Assembly: GCA_002315535.1 (NCBI GenBank)
Contig: DCHA01000050.1
Span: forward strand, 4,933 to 23,712
Source: Firmicutes bacterium UBA1764
Lineage (GTDB): Bacteria; Bacillota; Clostridia; Peptostreptococcales; Anaerovoracaceae
Direction of reading: 5' to 3'
DNA: 18,780 bases
Below are positions 14,860-18,780 of the stretch, one piece after another. A program made the position numbers and the translations under genes. Numbering within the stretch: position 1 is the stretch's first letter; each line of letters begins with the position of its first letter. The notes beneath the pieces were generated by a model, which had not been told where the DNA came from, did not search any database, and was given only the letters and a program-made list of their open reading frames with translations.

Positions 14860-15416
14860 TATTTTTCCTTCTTTTTATAGTATCTGATATTGTACTCAAG
14901 GCTGCCGTCATAATACGGGCCCTCGGATTTTACGACATCAAAATTATCTCTAAACTCAGGAAAATAGACATCAACCTTTTCAGCCGCTGCCTCAACCTCG
15001 GTTATTACGAGTTCATCGCAATCATCAAGAAGCAGTCTGTAAATTGTTGCGCCTCCGGAAACAACGATGTCACCGAGTTTATCTTTATTTTCAATTATAT
15101 ATGCGCGAAATTCATCCAGGTTTTCAAAGCTATAGCATATATAGCTTTCAGGGCCACTGTAATCAGCTCCCTGCTGGTCCTTGCTTTTTGCGACATCATA
15201 AAGCTTTCCGCTGGGCCTGCTTATATCAAGAACAAGCGTGTTGCGGCCGGGCAGTGCCTGTCCCTTTGGCATTGATGCAAGTGTTCTGTCGCCCATGACA
15301 ACGCTCTGGCCTAAGGTATGCTTTTTAAAATGAGCCAGATCTGTCGGCAGGTGGAAAAGCAAATCATTTGCATATCCAAGTCCTAAGTTTTTATCAATTA
15401 CGGCAAGTGCTTTCAT
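14859..15416 (-). CDS. folA: Dihydrofolate reductase
   Basis: The 185-residue enzyme reduces dihydrofolate with NADPH. It has the N-terminal MKALAVIDKNLGLGYANDLLFHLPTDLAHF block, with the acidic active-site residue at Asp26, the MGDRT segment (41-45) where MGRxT is usual, the LPGRNTLVL segment, and the VVSGGATIYRLLL nucleotide-binding box. It is slightly longer than the family's usual 160 residues owing to an insertion around residues 68-90. No thymidylate synthase gene is adjacent. It starts two bases after sigH and overlaps mntP. Confidence 0.93.
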   Translation of the reverse strand: MKALAVIDKNLGLGYANDLLFHLPTDLAHFKKHTLGQSVVMGDRTLASMPKGQALPGRNTLVLDISRPSGKLYDVAKSKDQQGADYSGPESYICYSFENLDEFRAYIIENKDKLGDIVVSGGATIYRLLLDDCDELVITEVEAAAEKVDVYFPEFRDNFDVVKSEGPYYDGSLEYNIRYYKKKEK

Positions 15417-15418
15417 TT

Positions 15419-15988
15419 TTAATCCTCGAGAAACAAAGTGAGTTTTGCGCGTATGCGCTGAATACTGTTATCTATTTGCTTTGGGGTTTTGCCCATATGC
15501 TTTGCGATGCTCTTGTAGTCGTGGCCCCCGATGAGATAGCCAAGTACCTCTTGCTCCATCTTTGAAAGGATCTTTGCCTCCGGAGAAAGCAGCAGCTCGG
15601 TCATCTCGGAAAGAAGTGCCAGAGTCTCGGGATCGGTGTCGCTTCCGGCCGCCAGGGTTTCTCCAAGGGTCGGAGCTCCCTCCTCGTCGCTGATTGGCTT
15701 GTCAAAGCTGACCGCCGTATTAAGCGGCGCAAATTTCTTTCTGTTCGATGCCTTAATCGCTGATATTATCTGGCGGCTCACGCAAAGATCAGCAAAGGTC
15801 TTAAAGCTTGCACCCTTGCTTTCATCAAAGCTCTGAATGGCCTTGTACAGACCAATCATGCCCTCCTGAATGATATCCTCGATGTCGCCACCGAGCATGA
15901 AATACAGATGGGCCTTGGCCTTGACCATGTCACGATATTCTTCAATTAAAGCCTCGGCATTAGCCGGGGCTTTTATCATCTCGTCCAT
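15419..15988 (-). CDS. sigH: RNA polymerase sigma factor SigH (Spo0H-like)
   Basis: The 189-residue sigma-70 family protein matches SigH closely in region 2, with GGDIEDIIQEGMIGLYKAI at 33-51 and SFKTFADLCVSRQIISAIKA at 61-80, and the following PLN...SFDKPI. Region 4 with a helix-turn-helix spans about 140-187. In Bacillus and clostridia SigH drives early sporulation and stationary-phase genes. The N-terminus is about 25 residues shorter than B. subtilis SigH, lacking most of region 1.2. An in-frame stop lies six bases upstream of this ATG, so the gene cannot be extended. No clear ribosome-binding site is seen, which fits coupling to rlmB three bases upstream. Confidence 0.85.
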   Translation of the reverse strand: MDEMIKAPANAEALIEEYRDMVKAKAHLYFMLGGDIEDIIQEGMIGLYKAIQSFDESKGASFKTFADLCVSRQIISAIKASNRKKFAPLNTAVSFDKPISDEEGAPTLGETLAAGSDTDPETLALLSEMTELLLSPEAKILSKMEQEVLGYLIGGHDYKSIAKHMGKTPKQIDNSIQRIRAKLTLFLED

Positions 15989-15991
15989 AAA

Positions 15992-16972
15992 TTACTTATT
16001 TAAATTTCTCTGTCTGTCAACTTCATAAAGCATGATTGCAGCGGCATTGCTTGCATTAAGGCTGTTTACCTTGCCCTTCATAGGCATAGATACGATGTAG
16101 TCTGAATTCTTTCTTACGATTTCAGATACGCCCTGTCCTTCGCCACCTATTACAAGAGCCAGTGGCCCTGTAAGCTTTGCATCGCTGTAGTTTTCTCCAT
16201 CCATATCAACGGATGCAATCCAAAGGCCCTTTTCCTTGAGCTCTTCGATTGTCTGCGCAAGGTTGGTAACCTTTGCAACAGGGATGTATTCGATTGCTCC
16301 GGCAGATGCCTTTGCAACAACCTCTGTGAGTCCAACTGCGCGTCTTGCAGGAATGATTACGCCATGTGCCCCAACGCCATCGCAGCTTCTGAGGATTGCG
16401 CCAAGATTATGCGGGTCTTCGATTCCGTCAAGGATTACGATGAGAGGGTCTTCGCCCCTCTTTTCTGCCAGAGCGAAAATTTCATCAACACTGACATAAT
16501 TCTTTGCAGCGGCATATGCGGCAACGCCCTGGTGTGGACGGCCCGGAGCCAGCTTGTCTAATGCGATCTTGTCGACGTACTGAACAACTATCTTTCTTTC
16601 GCGAGCAAGACTTGCGATCTTCTTTGCAGAGCCTTCGGCATCCTTTTGCATCATGATTTTATCGATGCTGCGGCCGGACTTAACAGCCTCCATTACAGGA
16701 TTACGGCCGATGATAAGGTTCGGATTCTCTTCAAAGGATCTTTCTTCCTTAACTGGTCTGGATGGTTTACTGCTGTAAGCTCTTTCAGATCTTGTAGTCT
16801 TTTCATATGATTTTCCGGCAGTCTTACCGGACCTGCTTGACTTGGACTTGCTGTAACGATCATCGCTTGATGCGCCGAGGTGTCCGTCCTTCTGAACACG
16901 GTGTGCCGATCTTTTATTTTTACCGCTTGTTTCAGCGTTCGCCCAAAGGCGTGGATTATCTCTTTTGCTCAT
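15992..16972 (-). CDS. rlmB: 23S rRNA 2'-O-methyltransferase RlmB (TrmH family)
   Basis: The 326-residue protein has the SPOUT methyltransferase motifs: DGIEDPHNLGAILRSC at 182-197 (Asn189, Arg195), VIGGEGQGVSE at 274-284 and PMKGKVNSLNASNAAAI at 297-313. The substrate-binding domain begins at IIGRNPVMEAV (87-97). It methylates a guanosine ribose in 23S rRNA; the tRNA-modifying relatives cannot be wholly excluded. Residues 1-84 are a low-complexity extension rich in Ser, Lys and Arg, absent from E. coli RlmB (about 243 residues) but common in clostridial members. It is the first gene of the rlmB-sigH-folA-mntP operon. Confidence 0.9.
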   Translation of the reverse strand: MSKRDNPRLWANAETSGKNKRSAHRVQKDGHLGASSDDRYSKSKSSRSGKTAGKSYEKTTRSERAYSSKPSRPVKEERSFEENPNLIIGRNPVMEAVKSGRSIDKIMMQKDAEGSAKKIASLARERKIVVQYVDKIALDKLAPGRPHQGVAAYAAAKNYVSVDEIFALAEKRGEDPLIVILDGIEDPHNLGAILRSCDGVGAHGVIIPARRAVGLTEVVAKASAGAIEYIPVAKVTNLAQTIEELKEKGLWIASVDMDGENYSDAKLTGPLALVIGGEGQGVSEIVRKNSDYIVSMPMKGKVNSLNASNAAAIMLYEVDRQRNLNK

Positions 16973-17009
16973 AATTACCTGTTTTTTCTACAATATATAT
17001 TGACGACAA

Positions 17010-17038
17010 ATTATATTATGTCGGGGGAATTATTTCAA
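17010..17038 (-). promoter_or_regulatory. Promoter of the rlmB-sigH-folA-mntP operon
   Basis: A perfect TATAAT (17010-17015) and TTGAAA (17033-17038) are separated by 17 bases. The start would lie about 30 bases before the rlmB ATG. Confidence 0.75.
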
Positions 17039-17048
17039 TAGGGTGCGG

Positions 17049-17831
17049 TTATTTCTTCAGCATAGAATACGATACGACTGCCATTGCGACGAGCATGGCG
17101 ACGGTTAGTATCATCGGATTAATGTTTAAGGCGAAGATGCCGCCGAGCACTGTGCCGAGGCTGCCAAAGATTGCTCCGGAAAGGAAAATCTTTTTTTGAT
17201 ATTTGCCGCTCTTAATGTAATTGATGCCGCCTATGGTCGGGCCGACCATGCACATGGTCATGATAATTGTTAATGTCGCAAGTGGTGACATTCCCATCAA
17301 AAGAAACATTGACATTACCGGTGGCTTAAGAGGAACGCCCATCATGTTAAGCACGCTGATTACAAATACTATTGGAAGCGCAATGACAAGCTGAAGTGGG
17401 CTAAGCCCGCTTGCCATGCCGCTTGACTGGCTTGATACGATAAGCTTTATTATTAACGCAATCATTGAAAAGATCATTGCATAGCCGATGATCTTTTTTA
17501 TTTTAGCGGCATCGTATTTGAGCGCCAGCCTCGAGCCGATTAATCCCCCTGCTGCATTTACTATCACGCAAAGCGCAAGTGTAAGCCAATCAAAATCTAT
17601 CTTTCCTGTCAGGTATGTGATTGCAATAAAATACCCCGGAATCATGTAAGTCGTAACAAGAGTCCCGGGAATTATTGCGTCATCAACCAATTTGGTTTTC
17701 TTAAAAAATAAGGTGTTTAAAATAAAATCGGAAAAGCCGAAGCTTGCACAGAAAAAGATTATTCCCTCGACCAGCGAGGCAACTGCGAAATTACCCTTTT
17801 CTTGTTTTACCGATTCTATGAAGTTTTTCAT
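17049..17831 (-). CDS. TSUP (TauE/SafE) family membrane permease
   Basis: The 260-residue protein has about eight hydrophobic segments arranged as two similar halves, with the glycine motif AAGGLIGSRLALKYD near residues 93-107 and its counterpart FGSLGTVLGGIFAL near the C-terminus. This is the TauE/SafE/YfcA pattern, proposed to move sulfite, sulfonates or organic acids. The substrate cannot be told from sequence. The start overlaps the coaX stop by four bases (ATGA), so the two are translated together. No terminator is seen after the stop; the rlmB promoter lies immediately downstream. Confidence 0.8.
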   Translation of the reverse strand: MKNFIESVKQEKGNFAVASLVEGIIFFCASFGFSDFILNTLFFKKTKLVDDAIIPGTLVTTYMIPGYFIAITYLTGKIDFDWLTLALCVIVNAAGGLIGSRLALKYDAAKIKKIIGYAMIFSMIALIIKLIVSSQSSGMASGLSPLQLVIALPIVFVISVLNMMGVPLKPPVMSMFLLMGMSPLATLTIIMTMCMVGPTIGGINYIKSGKYQKKIFLSGAIFGSLGTVLGGIFALNINPMILTVAMLVAMAVVSYSMLKK

Positions 17832-18601
17832 TTGCTAATCATATTCTTGTATACAGTTACCAGCCCTCTTGAAATAAGGTTGGGGACGTAAATGATGTTC
17901 TGATGTCTGCAGTGAGGAATAATAAACTGCATTACGCCGCCTGTTGCAACAACCGCTGCTTTGCAACCCATTTCCTCTTCCATGCGCTCTATCATTCCGT
18001 CAAGCATTGTGGCGGAGCCGTATATGCAGCCGCTTAAGAGCGCCTCTTCAGTATTCTTTCCGATATAACGGTTTGCGGCATCCATCTTTAGATTTGCGGC
18101 AAGGTCTGTTCCTGCGAGGAGGGCCTTTAGAGCGGTGCGCGCTCCGGCAAGAATAGAGCAGCCGATGCAAGCGCCGTCGGCATTAATCGCATTGATTGTT
18201 GTGGCTGTTCCCATGTCTATTACAATGCACGGATATCCGGCAACATGCTTTGCCTCGATGTCGCCAAGGACCATGTCCATGCCGAGCTCGCCCGGATGAT
18301 CAATAAGCTCGACTAAATCCGGAATCATGTTTTCTCCGGCATAATAAATATTGTCACATCCGAGAATATCAAACGCTTTCTTAATTTTTTCGGTTATTAC
18401 CGCAACAACAGACGAAACAAGAATCGCCTCTATGACAAGGCCGTTATCCTTTGCATCATCTAATACAATTTTTATATCATCAGCATAAAGCTCGGCAGAC
18501 TTTTCCCTGTCCGCCTCGATTCTGAATTCAGCAAGACTTACATAGTCATTCATGAATTCAAATACGATATTAGAATTGCCGATATCTACAGTAAGAAGCA
18601 T
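17828..18601 (-). CDS. coaX: Type III pantothenate kinase CoaX
   Basis: The 257-residue protein belongs to the ASKHA fold. It has the phosphate-1 motif DIGNS (6-10), the DMGTATT block (129-135) and the GKNTEEALLSG segment (181-191). CoaX makes 4'-phosphopantothenate, the first step of coenzyme A synthesis. Two positions depart from the usual pattern: GMDM (107-110) where GADR is usual, keeping the catalytic Asp109 but replacing the Arg, and LAG (151-153) where PG is usual. A strong AGGAGG (18607-18612) lies five bases upstream. It is coupled to the TSUP gene. Confidence 0.88.
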   Translation of the reverse strand: MLLTVDIGNSNIVFEFMNDYVSLAEFRIEADREKSAELYADDIKIVLDDAKDNGLVIEAILVSSVVAVITEKIKKAFDILGCDNIYYAGENMIPDLVELIDHPGELGMDMVLGDIEAKHVAGYPCIVIDMGTATTINAINADGACIGCSILAGARTALKALLAGTDLAANLKMDAANRYIGKNTEEALLSGCIYGSATMLDGMIERMEEEMGCKAAVVATGGVMQFIIPHCRHQNIIYVPNLISRGLVTVYKNMISK

Positions 18602-18632
18602 AGTGCCCTCCTAAAAGATTTCTATATATATT

Positions 18633-18660
18633 ATTTTAGCATTATTAGCAGAGAGGACAA
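18633..18660 (-). promoter_or_regulatory. Candidate promoter of coaX
   Basis: TTGTCC (18655-18660) and TAAAAT (18633-18638) are separated by 16 bases. The -35 sits at the tail of the rubrerythrin terminator. The match is moderate. Confidence 0.35.
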
Positions 18661-18695
18661 AGAAAAAGATGAGAACCATTGCTGATTCTCATCTT
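18655..18695 (-). terminator. Intrinsic terminator after rubrerythrin
   Basis: A perfect 10-bp stem AAGATGAGAA (18666-18675) / TTCTCATCTT (18686-18695) with a 10-base loop is followed on the minus strand by a T-rich run. It starts about 20 bases after the stop codon. Confidence 0.85.
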
Positions 18696-18714
18696 GATAG
18701 CCGTTTATTAAGCT

Positions 18715-18780
18715 TTACTTAAAGTATCTCTTGAGAAGACCTTCAAATGCTCTGCCGTGTCTTGCCTCGTCGCGAGCCAT
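18715..18780 (-). CDS. Rubrerythrin, C-terminal end (partial)
   Basis: The last 21 codons before a TAA read MARDEARHGRAFEGLLKRYF followed by Lys. ARDEARHGxAFEGLLxRYF is the characteristic end of clostridial rubrerythrins, in which the E-x-x-H residues belong to the diiron site. Rubrerythrin reduces hydrogen peroxide in anaerobes. The rest of the gene lies beyond the right edge of the window. Confidence 0.75.
   Translation of the reverse strand: MARDEARHGRAFEGLLKRYFK

Noticed and set aside
14860..14900. yybP-ykoY manganese riboswitch before mntP
   Set aside because: mntP starts inside the end of folA (one-base overlap), leaving no untranslated leader for a riboswitch.
1..18780. CRISPR arrays, insertion sequences, phage genes or integrase sites
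   Set aside because: No spaced direct repeats, transposase or integrase reading frames or terminal repeats were seen. The gene content is housekeeping and transport.

Overview
The window looks like chromosomal DNA of a low-to-moderate-GC Gram-positive Clostridia member, most likely a Lachnospiraceae-type gut or rumen anaerobe. The evidence is the SigH-type sigma factor, CoaX, the start of a clostridial-type rubrerythrin tail, sigma-A-like promoters, strong intrinsic terminators and lipoprotein export signals. The lineage is inference from gene content. All recognisable protein genes lie on the minus strand, so transcription runs from high to low coordinates. The only plus-strand gene signal is what looks like the last 17 bases of a tRNA-like RNA at the left edge, probably tmRNA.

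In transcription order: (1) 18715-18780 is the C-terminal tail of rubrerythrin with its terminator. (2) 17049-18601 holds coaX (type III pantothenate kinase) and a TSUP-family permease, coupled by a 4-base overlap. (3) 14236-16972 is a tight operon rlmB-sigH-folA-mntP with a near-consensus promoter at 17010-17038 and a terminator at 14188-14224. (4) 10314-14112 is an ABC operon of three genes: a MacB/LolD-type ATPase, a secreted single-anchor repeat protein, and a MacB/FtsX-type permease. (5) 5166-9965 is a complete branched-chain amino-acid importer, livJ-livH-livM-livG-livF. (6) 148-5048 is a six-gene operon: an unrecognised 604-residue membrane-associated protein, a YbjN-like small protein, a two-TM YcxB-like protein, an RluA-family pseudouridine synthase, signal peptidase I and smpB. 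The smpB gene converges on the probable ssrA (tmRNA) 3' end.

The most interesting element is in the 348-base gap before livJ. Downstream of a very good promoter (TTGACA-17-TACAAT) is a short ORF, 10053-10166 minus, encoding 37 residues of which 17 are Ile, Val or Leu; between residues 10 and 31 the count is 15 of 22. It is followed 17 bases later by an intrinsic terminator placed before livJ. This is the architecture of a leader-peptide transcription attenuator sensing branched-chain amino acids, here in front of a transporter in a Gram-positive organism, where T-box and CodY control would be the usual expectation. It also supports the substrate assignment of the transporter. A second regulatory layer, a partial terminator and possible internal promoter, lies between livJ and livH.

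Other points of interest are the unrecognised 604/182/177-residue trio that leads an operon of housekeeping genes, the back-to-back palindromic terminators between smpB and ssrA, and a CoaX with substitutions in usually conserved motif positions.
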